DNA from: Forficula auricularia
Taxonomy: Eukaryota > Arthropoda > Insecta > Dermaptera > Forficulidae
Direction: 5' to 3'
Assembly (NCBI GenBank): GCA_024734495.1
Contig: JALMQS010000099.1
Location: 69,569,149 to 69,633,148, forward strand
Length of the DNA stretch: 64,000 bases
The translations under genes were made by a program, and so were the position numbers. The notes under the pieces were generated by a model. The model was not told the DNA's origin. It saw nothing but the letters and a program-made list of their open reading frames with translations, and did no database searches. Shown here piece by piece: positions 1-9,912 of the stretch; position 1 is the first letter of the stretch; every line of letters starts with the position of its first letter.

Positions 1-218
1 TGTATTTCAAATGACAATCCAAGTCTTGGCAAATTATCAATCGCGACGTTTCTTTATAGTTTTGGGCGGTAAACTAAAGGTCACCTCAGTCGTCATATCT
101 CACACTTGAACACGATCACTGATAAGATTATCGAAATGTCGTGTATTCGTGTTGTTTATGGTGATATTAATAAATAGGTATGTTTACAGTGAATAATGTG
201 GCTTATATTAAAAAAAAA
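1..218. other. No gene seen
   Basis: I see no convincing reading frame, splice-bounded exon or repeat structure here. Base composition is more even than in the flanking AT-rich DNA, so it could be unique intronic sequence. Confidence 0.5.
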
Positions 219-300
219 GAGCTTTTCGTGCGTGCCTTCGGCACGCCCTCGAAACTCGGCCCTCCGGGCTAGTGCCTGGCGGGCAGCGTCTCGGTCCAAA
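219..300 (-). mobile_element. Helitron-like 3' end fragment
   Basis: A GC-rich island in AT-rich DNA. Read on the minus strand it ends in a hairpin (GTGCCGAAGGCAC) about 12 bases before CTCTT. This resembles the hairpin plus CTAGT ends of the Helitrons at 11038 and 17858. The terminus is not canonical CTRRT, so this is a weak call. Confidence 0.3.
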
Positions 301-740
301 AATTTTATTTCTCTTAAAAAACCACACTCCAAATGTATACCCGTAAACTACCGAAAATACATCGTCTCTTAAAAGTTTCGCCTCTTTAATTTTTTAGTGG
401 CGAGGGGGAGGTGGAGGAATAATTATCAATATATTTAATGTTTTTTAATTTAAAATGAATTGGAGTCTTTCATTTCAAAATTCGAGTCCAAATTACAATT
501 ATATTTCAAATTTGCCTGGTTAATGAAAATCGAGTCAGTTTAAAATCCGAGCTGACAATTATATTTCAAATTTTTCCTCGTTAATTAATATATATTTAAT
601 GTTTCTTAATTTAAAATCTATTGGTGTTTTTTCATTTTCATTCGAGTTCAAATGAATACAATATTAACTCTATGTAACACACAGTCTAAATCAAAAATAT
701 ATAGTTTTAGTAACAGAAATCAAGAAATAAATATTAATGT
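301..740. repeat. AT-rich stretch with an imperfect duplication
   Basis: No gene. The phrase around 430-535 (TTTAATGTTTTTTAATTTAAAAT, then a GAGT..AAATTACAATTATATTTCAAATTT phrase) recurs imperfectly at about 545-660. This suggests an old tandem or local duplication. Confidence 0.4.
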
Positions 741-810
741 TGCATTGGTGTAATGGTTAGAGCTGATGCCCTTAGTTCAAGAGTTCGTTTGTTCGATTCT
801 AGGCAAGAGG
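741..810 (+). tRNA. tRNA-like sequence, probably a tRNA-derived relic
   Basis: It contains a box A-like TGGTGTAATGG (746-756) and a box B-like GTTCGATTC (791-799) at tRNA spacing, the arrangement of an internal RNA polymerase III promoter. The 5' and 3' ends do not form a convincing acceptor stem and no anticodon arm is clear. A tRNA pseudogene or a SINE head is more likely than a working tRNA. It differs from the SINE at 9000. Confidence 0.4.
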
Positions 811-1728
811 GTAATTTTTTTAAAGAAAATTCTCTTAGCGTTGTTACAAATTAATCTAGGCTCTTATATATAGTATTATAATTTGTTTTTGTTGGTTCCA
901 AGCTATTTGCAAAGTGATCTTTTCTGAATATATTTAGATACGTTTGTAATTTTATTTCAAATGAAAATTTTTTGAGGTTGCTTTATTTGTTTTATAGATA
1001 TCTTTTCAGTTTGTTTAAATAATCTCTATATATTTTATCAATGGTCATCAGAATAAAAATAGTATTGAATGTGATATTTTTATTTAACTCCACACCCCAT
1101 ATATCCTTTGTACCCCGAGCCAAGGATTTTCTTCTCTAAATATTATTTTTTAAATTAAAAAATATCGGTGCAATTTTTCCAATTCAATATTTGTTTTAAT
1201 TAATGATGATAATAATTCTATTCTTTTTCCTGAGCAAAATTTTTATTTTCATTTATTTATTTTTTTCGTTTATCATTTTCATTTATATTCTGTTATATTT
1301 ATTTTCATTTTATAATTAAATATTTAAAATTCAATCTATACGTATATATTCTAGAATAATAAGAATGAATGAATTTTGAAATTGAAAAGAAAAATAAACC
1401 GAAATCCTAAATGAATTGGACTTTATTTGAAATTGAAACATAAATACTTAATGTATTGCAAGACTTATTCTGGGAGATTTAGTCTACAAAACATTATTTT
1501 TACTGGTGGTAGAATCATAAACTTCATCATATGCTCCTTCATGGAGCCTATGAAGAATAAAATGAAGATAAAATATTTTAATCCATTTCACTAACAAAGC
1601 AAATAAAATAATTATAAAATAATTCAAAGTTACATTAAAATGTAACTAAATTAAAATTAAATTTATTTATTCACATTTTGCTTTTGGGGATTAGAATTCA
1701 ACTTTAAATATATAATATAGGTATATTA
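811..1728. other. AT-rich intergenic or intronic DNA, nothing recognised
   Basis: Low-complexity A/T sequence with short homopolymers. I see no reading frame of note, no splice-bounded exon and no clear repeat boundary. Confidence 0.5.
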
Positions 1729-2106
1729 GTTGCAGTAAAACCCCGTTTTTAGTAAGAACGGGTTCTTTTCTAGTTAAAAGTCGTTTCACTGAATACCTTT
1801 TTGGCAACTAGAATTTACTGATGTTGGTTGAGTTTAATCCAAAGTTATAAAATCTTTATTTTTGACCTTCCGCCTCATTTTGGGTGTTTATTTTGCAAAA
1901 AATTTTAAACAAAAATGTCAAAAATTACATCCTCTACAACTTTGCTTCTAATAAAAATGTAATTTAAAAGTCAAAATTGAAGATTCTAGACCTTTGAACG
2001 AAACTCAAGCAACATCAGTAAATTCTAGTTGCCACAGTGATATTCAGTGAAACGGGTTTCAATTAATATGAACCCGTTCTTACTAAAAACGGGTTTTTAC
2101 CGTAAC
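1729..2106. mobile_element. Palindromic MITE with long terminal inverted repeats
   Basis: The left end reads GTTGCAGTAAAACCCCGTTTT and the right end is its inverse (AAAACGGGTTTTTACCGTAAC). Similarity continues inward through ACGGGTTC, CAGTGAAA, CAACTAGAATTTACTGATGTT and its inverse, so each arm is over 110 bp. No coding sequence. It is a non-autonomous foldback DNA element of unassigned superfamily. Confidence 0.75.
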
Positions 2107-2435
2107 ATATATACATATTAACAACAAATCATAGGAATATTTATAAAATATTTATATTTTAATATAAGTATATGTATATATATGGTATGATCTGTTTATT
2201 TGCATCAAGCAGAGGACGCCCTCTTTGATCTCTCTTTACGATTCAACAACCCTACTAATCTCGACAAAACAAAATCTTTTCAATTAAAATATTTATAATC
2301 AAAAGAAATGATAATAAAGGCAAGATCTCCGAAACAATAGTATCTTACAAGTAAACTATATACTATATATGACTCAAAATATCCATTTATATACGTAATA
2401 CATATTATATATACCAAACTATCATCCAATGTTGT

Positions 2436-2751
2436 GATAGGACTGCGGATGGGCGGGTTAAGAGGCATGACGCTGTGGTACGATGTCTGGCAACACCAGC
2501 TGTACTCCAGCTCGGCGGGCAATAGAAAGCCAGACATCGTGGCAAAGGATGCGTCGGGGGTGGTGTGGGTTTTGGACGTCCAGATCGTCTCCGCGCTTGC
2601 AGGACTGGGTGTTGCCCACCGAAACAAAATAGAAAAATATAGGGGCAACTCCAGTCTGGTGGATAATATTGCGGAGCGATTTGGCGTCGGGGCGGGCTCG
2701 GTCAGGGTCGAGGCCATCACACTCTCGTGGAGAGGGAGTGTGGTGGCATAA
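2436..2751 (+). pseudogene. R2-like non-LTR retrotransposon, C-terminal endonuclease fragment
   Basis: A GC-rich open frame in AT-rich DNA encodes about 105 residues that match the C-terminal restriction-like endonuclease of R2-clade retrotransposons. I see RKPDIVA (residues 31-37), then VLDVQIVS with D48, giving the PD...D spacing of that nuclease. HRNKIEKY and then ITLSWRG follow, resembling the end of R2 proteins. In intact elements this domain nicks 28S rDNA for target-primed reverse transcription. Here the RT and DNA-binding domains are missing upstream and no 28S sequence flanks the fragment. It is 5' truncated and outside rDNA. The frame itself is unbroken to its stop. Another clade with the same endonuclease (for example R4 or NeSL) is possible. 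Confidence 0.75.
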
Positions 2752-3067
2752 AGCGATAGAGTCCTGGGTATATCCCAAAAAACAACAAACAATTTGATAT
2801 ATAGGGCGATGAGGGAATCTCTTTTTAATTTTTACACTTTCGGCTGAAGAACATATAGAGCGGGCGGCGTATGATTATTTTTTGTAAATAAAAAAAAAAA
2901 GAAAAGAAATGTGAGTCAGGATTAATCCTGGCTCTCTCAGCCACCCGCTCTGAATCTGAATTAATTTGTTCTGAAGCCGAAAGTGTGAAGGATTTGTAAA
3001 CAAATTTGTGTAATGGTCTTTTGTCTTGAAGAGGCGGCCCGCTCCTCGGAGGCCCTATAAACAAAAT
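2752..3067. other. Non-coding DNA after the R2-like fragment
   Basis: Possibly a short 3' tail of the R2-like fragment (to about 2800), then AT-rich DNA. A small inverted pair sits near 2838 and 2970 (CACTTTCGGCT and AGCCGAAAGTGTG). No gene seen. Confidence 0.4.
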
Positions 3068-3260
3068 ATATTTATAATTTATTTGTTTGAGACTAAAGTT
3101 TCGAAGGTTTGATCTTCATCGTCAGTCTTTTTAATTAGAAGTATTTTATCCGTTATTTCTCATGGGTTCATTTACTCATTAACGGATAAAATATTTCTGA
3201 ATTAAAAAGCTGATGACAGAAGCTTACAACTTTAGTCTCAGACAAATAAATTATAAATAT
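3068..3260. mobile_element. Inverted-repeat element with hammerhead-like arms, family F1
   Basis: The two arms are inverse copies (about 3068-3150 and 3182-3260) with a short centre. Shared phrases are TTATAATTTATTTGT, GACTAAAGT and AAAATA..TTATCCGTTA. Each arm carries one hammerhead-like core pointing inward; the left is well preserved and the right is decayed. A relative lies at 36060-36310. Confidence 0.7.
3091..3125 (-). ncRNA. Hammerhead ribozyme-like motif, family F1
   Basis: On the minus strand: CUGACGA (fits CUGANGA), one extra U, stem II GAAG/CUUC, then GAAAC, a near-palindromic stem III (ACUUUAGU) and cleavage triplet GUC. All core bases are present. Stem I next to the core is weak (two base pairs before mismatches). 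The right arm copy near 3213-3245 keeps CUGAUGA and ACUUUAGUC but has lost GAAA. Confidence 0.65.
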
Positions 3261-3636
3261 GTAGATTTATTTGACGGCGAGCCTCAGTTGATTTCTCCTT
3301 ATGAATCGGCAACTCTCAGTAAAAAAAATCTTTTAAATAATTAATTATGAATGATTTAAAAAGTTAATCAATTAAAATACAAAACTGTAAGCAGTTTTAA
3401 CAGCTACACAGGTATATTTACTATAAAAATTTAACTCAATTTTATTTAACGAAATTATTATTTATAACTAAATTTGAAAAAAGCTTATAAAAAAAGCGCT
3501 TGGTTATAGAAAAGGTTAGATTGATTTTGTTGTTATTTCTAGATTTGATTTTAGTGAGATAAATTAAGATACGCATTAAATGCCTTGTTTCGTGTTAAAT
3601 TATAGAATAGTAAAAGATTCGGGGATTTTAGATGAT
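3261..3636. other. AT-rich DNA, nothing recognised
   Basis: No reading frame, RNA or repeat that I can support. Confidence 0.5.
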
Positions 3637-3870
3637 TTAACCCTTTCTGACCGTGTGATCCTAATTGGAATCGTTAACGCTATCTTGGCTTTTTGGAGCT
3701 CATAATACTTGACTATAATGATTCAAATTGACTCTAAACATTGTAGTTCCATCTTCACAGAGAGATCAAACAATTAATTGATCGATGACAATCCTTTTTT
3801 AGTAATTTTTTCTGAATTTTGTTGATATGTATAATCTTTTAAAAAATTAATTCAGGTCAGAAAGGGTTAA
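3637..3870. mobile_element. piggyBac-like MITE flanked by TTAA
   Basis: Element 3641-3866 begins CCCTTTCTGACC and ends with the exact inverse GGTCAGAAAGGG, and is flanked on both sides by TTAA (3637-3640, 3867-3870). TTAA duplications with ends starting CCCTTT are the signature of the piggyBac superfamily. At 226 bp with no coding sequence it is non-autonomous. Confidence 0.8.
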
Positions 3871-4073
3871 AAGAAAGGGCAAATATTTCTCTGGAGGAGG
3901 AATAATTTTTTTCACTCTTATTTCTTCGACATAAAATAATGTTTTATGGGAAACCAATGTTAAATACTTATCATAAATCAGACAGTTGATCTTCAGCCAA
4001 GTTTACTCGGAGTTAACCAATCTATTATAATAATCAGAATAAATGAATAAAATAAATACTAAAATCATAACAT
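3871..4073. other. Non-coding DNA, nothing recognised
   Basis: AT-rich; no supported feature. Confidence 0.45.
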
Positions 4074-4112
4074 ACGGCCAAGTGCGAGTGAATACCGTAT
4101 GTTCCTGGCATG
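4074..4112 (+). repeat. Fragment of the GGCCAAGTGCGAGT insect repeat
   Basis: CGGCCAAGTGCGAGT at 4075-4090 matches a phrase I know as part of a very common arthropod retroelement tail. A second fragment lies at 4455. The surrounding sequence (4113-4454) is AT-rich with no gene. Confidence 0.5.
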
Positions 4113-4454
4113 AAGCCGATCTATATAATTCAACCAACCTTTGTTTTTTTCTTAAAAATACTGAAGGTACTGTTACGCCTTCTCTCTATGAGTTATTATA
4201 TTATTGGATCATTATTTTTCAAAAGAAGAATATTTAATATAAAACAAATGGATTTGTTTAAATTATAAAAGAAATATACAAATATTTAGAATCATGTGAA
4301 AAGAATAATAAGCGTAGGTGGGTGAGGTCTTAGTTCTAAAATTGATTTCTTCCTATCTCTTGTATTCCCGCCCACATATTTGTAACAAGTTTCAATCATA
4401 ATCAAACAATAACCTACCAAGAAAATCAATCTATTTTTTCAATGGGCGTGGAAA

Positions 4455-4502
4455 GTCCGGCCAAGTGAGAGTCGAACTCACGTATAGAAGGTTGCAATGG
4501 TC
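4455..4502 (+). repeat. Second fragment of the GGCCAAGTGCGAGT insect repeat
   Basis: CCGGCCAAGTGAGAGTCGAA followed by CTCACG and GAAGGTTGCAATGG resembles the widespread repeat more fully than the 4074 copy. On the minus strand it also reads as a tRNA box B (GAGTTCGACTC), but no box A accompanies it. Confidence 0.55.
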
Positions 4503-4664
4503 ACAAGGATTCTAGAAAAAAAAATATATTTTTTAATATTAAAAAAATAAATCAATAAATTATATTTATAAATACATAGAATTGATCTGGCTGGCAATTG
4601 TAATTCTGATAGATAATCAGAGCTGAAAATAGATAATATATTATTAAAATAAATATTATAATAC
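4503..4664. other. AT-rich DNA
   Basis: No supported feature. Confidence 0.4.
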
Positions 4665-4935
4665 CTGGCCACCGATCAATTCTCGGTAAATTTTTGCTTC
4701 AGTCAAAAGCTATATATTAATCCCTCCCGCGCCCACCGGACCCCCCACCACTTCACTCCACCTCCTGCAGTCCACCCCACATCCACACCCACGCCAATTC
4801 CGACCCCCCGTACCCCTCCACCACTGCACCCCCACATCTCCCCCACCGTCACCTCCACCATCACCCAATTTTTGCATTTCAAGCCTTGTAGTGGCCCACA
4901 GATTATGTGTATATATGTATAGGTATATGAATAAA
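4665..4935 (-). repeat. G-rich Helitron-related repeat, copy 1
   Basis: On the minus strand: ACATAATCTGTGGGCCACTA, then GAAATGCAAAAATTGGGTG, then about 150 bp of G-rich sequence, then GGTGGCCAGGTA. The same order occurs at about 10640 (inside the Helitron 9913-11038), 57500-57770 and 60240-60395, so these are copies or fragments of one Helitron-associated family. Confidence 0.65.
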
Positions 4936-4968
4936 TACCATATAATAATTTGTTTTAATTAAATGATA

Positions 4969-5230
4969 ATTGAAGGGTTTTCTTCAAAAAAGAGGTAGCT
5001 CCATCCTATTGATGTTGGGAGATATTAACACTATCTTGTGCAAAAAAAGCTTTTGTTTGGTACAAGAAGGATGTAGCTCCAATCGTTATTTCCAGCGTTG
5101 CTCAACAAATGGAGCTCGCCCGTCAGTTTTGAATTTTGTCGTCGTTTTGAATTTTTTAAACGTTTTTTTTTGGTTTCCCAATAACTGAAAAAATTGGAGC
5201 TACCTCCTTTTTGCAGCAAATCCTTCAATT
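4969..5230. mobile_element. MITE with ~36-bp terminal inverted repeats
   Basis: The left end AATTGAAGGGTTTTCTTCAA, then AGGTAGCTCCA, is mirrored at the right end TGGAGCTACCTCC, then CAAATCCTTCAATT. The interior has no domain I recognise; short open frames cross it on both strands. Superfamily not assigned. Confidence 0.7.
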
Positions 5231-5332
5231 TTTGAGTTAATCAATTAAATTGCCGATTTCTAATTTAGAAAAAATAAGTTTATGGGATTTAAGACTCGAT
5301 TTTTAATCAATTAATTTTTTTTTAATTTATTG

Positions 5333-5990
5333 AACCAATTATTTTAAATGAATTAATGTATACATTCTATTTGAGCTTCGACTTCGGAGATTACTTCCCC
5401 ACCATCGACTGTCCTTGAACTTCTTCAGCTTGCCAACATCTTTTTAGTCTTTCTTTTTAATAAGAGGAAAAAACTAATTAAATAAAAAACCTCTTTTCCG
5501 ATTTATTCTCCAATTCAATCATCAATCAATTAATTTTTTTTATATAAATTTTATTAAACCAATTATTTTACATGAATTTATGCATACATTGTTTTTGAGC
5601 TTTGATTCCGGAGATTACTTCTCCACCATCGACTGTCCTTGATCATCTTTTAGTCCTTGTTTTTAATAAGAGGAAAAAACTAATTAAAGAAAAAAACCTC
5701 TTTTCCGATAATTATTCCAATTCCATATTCTCCCAATATCATTCATTCCAATCAATTAATTTTTTTTTTATAAATTTTATTAAACCAATTATTTTACATG
5801 AATTAATGTATACATTATATTTGTAGCTTCGACTCGGAGATTGCTTCTCCACCATCGACTGTCCTTGATCATCTTTTTAGTCCTTGTTTTTAATAAGAGG
5901 AAAAAACTAATTAATTAAAAAAACCTCTTTTCCGATAATTATTCAAATTCCATTATTCAATCCAATCTCCCTCTCCGCCCCATCCAATCA
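5333..5990. repeat. Tandem repeat, three ~225-bp units
   Basis: Units start near 5333, 5557 and 5783. Each runs AACCAATTATTTTA, ATGTATACATT, then ACCATCGACTGTCCTTGA, then TAATAAGAGGAAAAAACTAA, then CCTCTTTTCCGAT. Single inverse copies occur at about 57260-57440 and 58540-58745 next to Helitron-type sequence, so the array probably expanded from one transposon segment. Confidence 0.8.
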
Positions 5991-5994
5991 ATCA

Positions 5995-6330
5995 ATTAAA
6001 TTGCCTAACTTTTAATATATATAATAATATTTGTAATGATCTATTACTGGAATTTAAAATTAAAAAACCAATTATTAATTAAAAGGAAATTGAATAATAA
6101 TGTAAATATACATTTTTATCGAGACAACCACCTATGAATATTTATTTCAACTAAGAAAAAAATCCATCAAGAACAACTTAGCCGAAGATGAGACCGTGAC
6201 AGATCGAATGTCCAACACAAAACCCTCCTAACCCGTGAATTTCGTCCAAATCGTTAGAGCCGTTTTCGAGAACCCGATTGGATATATATACAAGAATTGC
6301 TCGTTTAATATAATAAGATAAGATAAGATT
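5995..6330 (-). mobile_element. Helitron-type 5' region relic (GAGCAATTCTTGTATATAT family)
   Basis: Minus-strand reading starts near 6325: TTAAACGAGCAATTCTTGTA, a TA-rich run, then CCAATCGGGTTCTCGAAAAC, GCTCTAACGATTTGGACGAA, then GATCTGTCACGGTCTCATCT. The same order is seen at 33170-33500, 54150-54370 and 61245-62290 (split). This phrase is common at Helitron 5' ends in arthropods as I know them; the class call is partly inference. Confidence 0.55.
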
Positions 6331-6450
6331 TTTCTAAGAAGAAATAATTTGCTGCCGAGTCATCTGGACATTATTATATGAGAGCATGATCACAAGCAAG
6401 AACATCTACAGAGGAGCTCCAGAATAGACCCCATATAAGTAATCATCATT

Positions 6451-6835
6451 TTTCTTCTTATATTATATTTTACCACTGAAGACTAGGGATCATTGGGTAC
6501 TATGAGGTTCCTATACCCTCATTTTAAAGAAAATAAAAAATAAAAAAATCAGATTAATTCTACGTGATGCCTCACACTTTATTATAAAAAAAAGTATTTT
6601 TAATTTTAATCTTCATGAAAATTCGCACTTCTCCAAAATAATCATCCAATTAAAATATTAATTCGATTTTTGATTTCGGGGAAAATAACTTGTAAATTTC
6701 GAAGTTTTTAATTGTTCTTCTTATATTATATTTTACCACTGAAGACTAGGGATCATTGGATACTATGAGGTTCCTATACCCTCATTTAAAAGAAAATAAA
6801 AAATAAAAAATCAGATTAATTCTACGTGATGCCCC
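6451..6835. repeat. Direct duplication of ~120 bp
   Basis: A segment with ACCACTGAAGACTAGGGATC, ACTATGAGGTTCCTATACCC and CAGATTAATTCTACGTGATG occurs at about 6455-6575 and again at about 6717-6833, nearly identical and about 260 bp apart. The short spacer and high identity indicate a recent local duplication. A run of 14 C follows at 6832. Confidence 0.75.
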
Positions 6836-7497
6836 CCCCCCCCCATTTAAAGAGAAAAACTGACGGATACTAATAGAGTTCTGTTTTAATCCAGGCAAAA
6901 AATGTTAAAAATCGGAAAGAATGACACATTTATATTACTTAAAAATATTTGGAATGAGTTTTTACTTAATATAATGCAAAGATGCCAACTGCCTTGACAT
7001 GTTCAAAAAAAGTATTCCCAAGAGGTCACCGGAATTTAAGCAACACAAGGACAGTTAATTCTGAAATAGATGACCACCTTCAGGTATCATAGCTGAAAAA
7101 AGATTTTTCTCTGCTTTTCTGGCTAATGAGCCAATTTTTCTCTGTGAATTTATACTAGGATCACTTGGAAGACGAATAATTTTTAAAGAAACTTCATAAA
7201 ACTATTATGTTTGCCTGAATTATCATGTCCAAGACAAAATTTATTTATTTATTATTATAGTAATCAGAACCTAAATAATACAAGTTGCATGCCAAGGAGA
7301 TAGGTTCCGGTTGCCTAAATACAGGCGTTGCCATAAGTTAGTGCCCTCTTCTGGAGCTTTTTGAACTAAAGTTGCAGTTGTTCAATCTTGGAAAAATAGT
7401 AAATTATATATATATATGTAATATGTGTATGTGTTTATTTATACTAGGCACATATCTATTATATAATAAAACAGTAACTTTACATTATTATATATAC
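6836..7497. other. Non-coding DNA, nothing recognised
   Basis: Mixed AT-rich sequence after a poly-C run. I see no domain, splice-bounded exon or repeat boundary. Confidence 0.45.
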
Positions 7498-7796
7498 ATA
7501 CAGAGGTGGTCCCGAATTCCATGGGTACAAACTTTAATGGTAGGTGCAAGGACATTGTAACAATGAGTTATTGTATAGAAATTGTATAGTGTAATAAGTA
7601 TATGTAATATGTATATGTATGTATAGTGTAATAGTAATATAGTGTATAATGTATGTATAATCTATAGCCATTATTTCCCCTGTTTACGCCTCACCGCGTC
7701 ACTTGCGACTATACATTCTATACAATAACTCATTGTTACAATGTCCTGTACCTACCATTAAACGCTTGTACCATGAATTCGGGACCACCCTGTATA
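7498..7796. mobile_element. MITE with ~80-bp terminal inverted repeats
   Basis: Arms 7498-7580 and 7709-7796 are inverse copies sharing GGTGGTCCCGAATTC, ATGGTAGGT and GGACATTGTAACAATGAGTT. Ends read TATACAGGGTGG-type, a form often flanked by TA duplications. The element sits in TA-rich DNA, so the duplication cannot be resolved. No coding. Confidence 0.75.
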
Positions 7797-7799
7797 TAG

Positions 7800-7852
<53 letters not shown>
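7797..7852. repeat. (TA)n microsatellite
   Basis: Near-perfect TA dinucleotide run adjoining the MITE end. Confidence 0.9.
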
Positions 7853-7854
<2 letters not shown>

Positions 7855-8075
7855 TTGAGAGAAAAAAACATAAGGAATAACTCCAAAAAAGGCTTTTATT
7901 TCGAGGAATGAAAAGAATGAACTCTTCTTGGTTTGGAAAAAAATATAAGCTTAAGATTCTAAAGACATTATATGCTACTTTTTAAAAGAGTTGATAAAAA
8001 CACTAAACAAAAGATTCGGGAATTTAAAGTGTTATAAAACGAAGAACAGATAAAATAAAATAAAAAATTGCAACT

Positions 8076-8234
8076 GGTATTGGAACCCCTGACCCTAACT
8101 GCTTCTACCATACGATTATTCATCGATTTTATTAATGTTTCGATGAAGTTTTGAGGAATATTATCCCATTCTTCTTCAATAGCCACTTTAAATTCCTGAT
8201 AAATATAGATTTTTTCAGAATCCAGTGGTTGCAA
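8076..8234 (-). pseudogene. Tc1/mariner-like transposase, C-terminal relic
   Basis: Minus-strand translation gives EFKVAIEEEWDNIPQNFIET, then LIKSMNNRMVEAVRVRGSNT. This has the pattern of the last ~50 residues of Tc1-family transposases (EEW..IP...I..L..SM..R...V....G). The DDE catalytic core that should lie upstream is missing; the 8274 MITE begins just beyond the fragment. Confidence 0.7.
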
Positions 8235-8273
8235 CCAACCCCTTATCTTTGCTAGAAACGCAACGGTTATCCA

Positions 8274-9219
8274 TTTAAGGTAAGTTGTTCCGCCAAATGG
8301 GTTTTCTTAGGATTTTTTGAAATTAAGACAGATTACTATTTAAATACTTCTGTATCGATTGGTGGCAAAATGAAATTTATGAACAAGTTCTGGAGTTATT
8401 AAATTTCAAAAATAGATTTTTTAGACTCTTATGCATTGCACGGAGTACGTGGGATAGCTTGAAAGATAATGTAAATCCTTATTTAATTAAAATTAAGAAA
8501 CCCTTCTTACCATTTTCATAAAAACTTAACCAACATTAAACAATGACCAATACATATTTTAAGACAATTTTGATTTATAATTACAACACAGTTTATGAGA
8601 TAATAATGAATAAATAATAAAAAATGTATAAAAAAAATTACACTAAAAACAATTTGGCAACAGCGCATTTGTTTAAGCGGCGAAAGTAGTGATAAAGCGC
8701 GCACGCGCTAGTATCCTTTCAAAATTGTCACAATTTTCATAAGGTGTAACGTAGGGCACATTTATTAAAAAATAAACAGAATGGTTCTTTTTATAGAAAT
8801 AAATCGACCTTTAAAATGTATTTTATATGTCATTTTAATATAAAAATATTTAATCTCTTACAATGGTGCCAGATTTGTCAAACGAGCACGAGGATTGGCT
8901 AGAATCGGTACATAAACAGCAAAAAAGTTTTGGGCTTATGAATTATGAATCCTTATTATTCGTCTGTTCTATATACTCTAGCATTAACTTTTTGCTAGTG
9001 GGGGGTCGGGTAGGCTAGGCGGTAGCATGTCAGCCAGCTAACCAAGAGGACCCGAGTTCGAATCCGGCTCGAGGCATCCGGCTAAAATCTGACCCCGAGG
9101 TAGAGACAAATTTAAAAATAAAAATAAATAGTATCGTAAATGGCTTATGGCTACCAAGGCCGAAAAGCCAAAAAAAAAAAAAACTTTTTGCTAGTATTGT
9201 CGTGAAACAACTACCTTAA
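8274..9219. mobile_element. TTAA-flanked MITE, copy 1, carrying a SINE
   Basis: Ends read TTTAAGGTAAGTTGTT (8274) and its inverse AACAACTACCTTAAA (to 9220). The inverse orientation of the same element is at 52111-52830, and a fragment at 60393-60692. Copy 1 is longer only because of the SINE at 9000-9181. The TTAA at the very ends suggests a TTAA target duplication. Short open frames inside differ between copies and are not genes. Confidence 0.75.
9000..9181 (+). mobile_element. tRNA-derived SINE with 14-bp target duplication
   Basis: Head: box A-like TAGGCTAGGCGG (9011-9022) and box B GAGTTCGAATCC (9055-9066). Body: TGACCCCGAGGTAGAGACAA. Tail: GGCTTATGGCTACCAAGGCC and poly(A). Flanked by AACTTTTTGCTAGT at 8986-8999 and 9182-9195. 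The paralogous MITE at 52111-52830 has this site uninterrupted (one copy, inverse), which proves insertion. A second copy is at 35142-35319. Mobilised by a LINE in trans, probably one sharing the tail GTTGATGGCCTTGGTAGC-type seen at 21516. Confidence 0.9.
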
Positions 9220-9912
9220 ATAGACATTGCATTGATAATATAAGAAGCCAGCCAATGTATTTAAATTTTATTGATAGGGCTTGAAAGATAAAAGGAGGGA
9301 AGCTACATTGACAGCAGGGACATATTAACACCTTCTCCTTTGGTAATAATTTAAACCGTTTCGTTGAACATTTAAATCGAATCGATGAATTTCTGACAAA
9401 TGGCCCCTTTCGATAAATAAAAGGAATTATGTAGATATGGACCCTGAGGCTCTTTCTGATTCGATCCATTTCCCTGTTTTTGATAAAAGNNNNNNNNNNN
9501 NNNNNNGGGCAATAGAATGACTTTTCCAAAATTGAATATGAAATACCGAAGTCTGCTTCTAAAGGCAATGAGAATGAACTCGTATATGAAATTTTATGTT
9601 TTAATTAGAGATTGAAAATCATTAAAAAGGTCAAATAATGATTAAAATTTAAATAAAGGTAAAAAATAATAGTATAATAATACCTAACCTTATAATACAA
9701 AGAAACATTTAAAAAAAATGGGTGAACATAAAAAATTGAAATGATAACAAAAATAAATATTATTTTGAAAAACATTTTGAATATCAAAACTTACCATTTA
9801 AGTTTTTTTAATTTAATAAAAAGCTGATTTCTATTTAATGAGATGTCAAATAGGTTCGAATTGAAACGGCCATCTTAATGAATTGCCAACCTAAATCAAA
9901 ACAGAATAAATA
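9220..9912. other. Unique DNA with an assembly gap at 9490-9506
   Basis: Seventeen N bases at 9490-9506. The rest has no recognised domain; an open frame on the minus strand across the gap has no family resemblance. AT-rich from about 9600. Confidence 0.5.

Noticed and set aside
2280..2792. 170-residue minus-strand frame over the R2-like fragment
   Set aside because: It is the antisense shadow of the GC-rich endonuclease frame and has no homology.
4455..4502. tRNA gene on the minus strand (box B GAGTTCGACTC)
   Set aside because: No box A or acceptor stem; it is better explained by the common GGCCAAGTGCGAGT arthropod repeat.
8516..8704. Minus-strand 62-residue membrane-like frame
   Set aside because: Part of the TTAA-flanked MITE; the paralogues at 52436 and 60420 are not open in the same frame.
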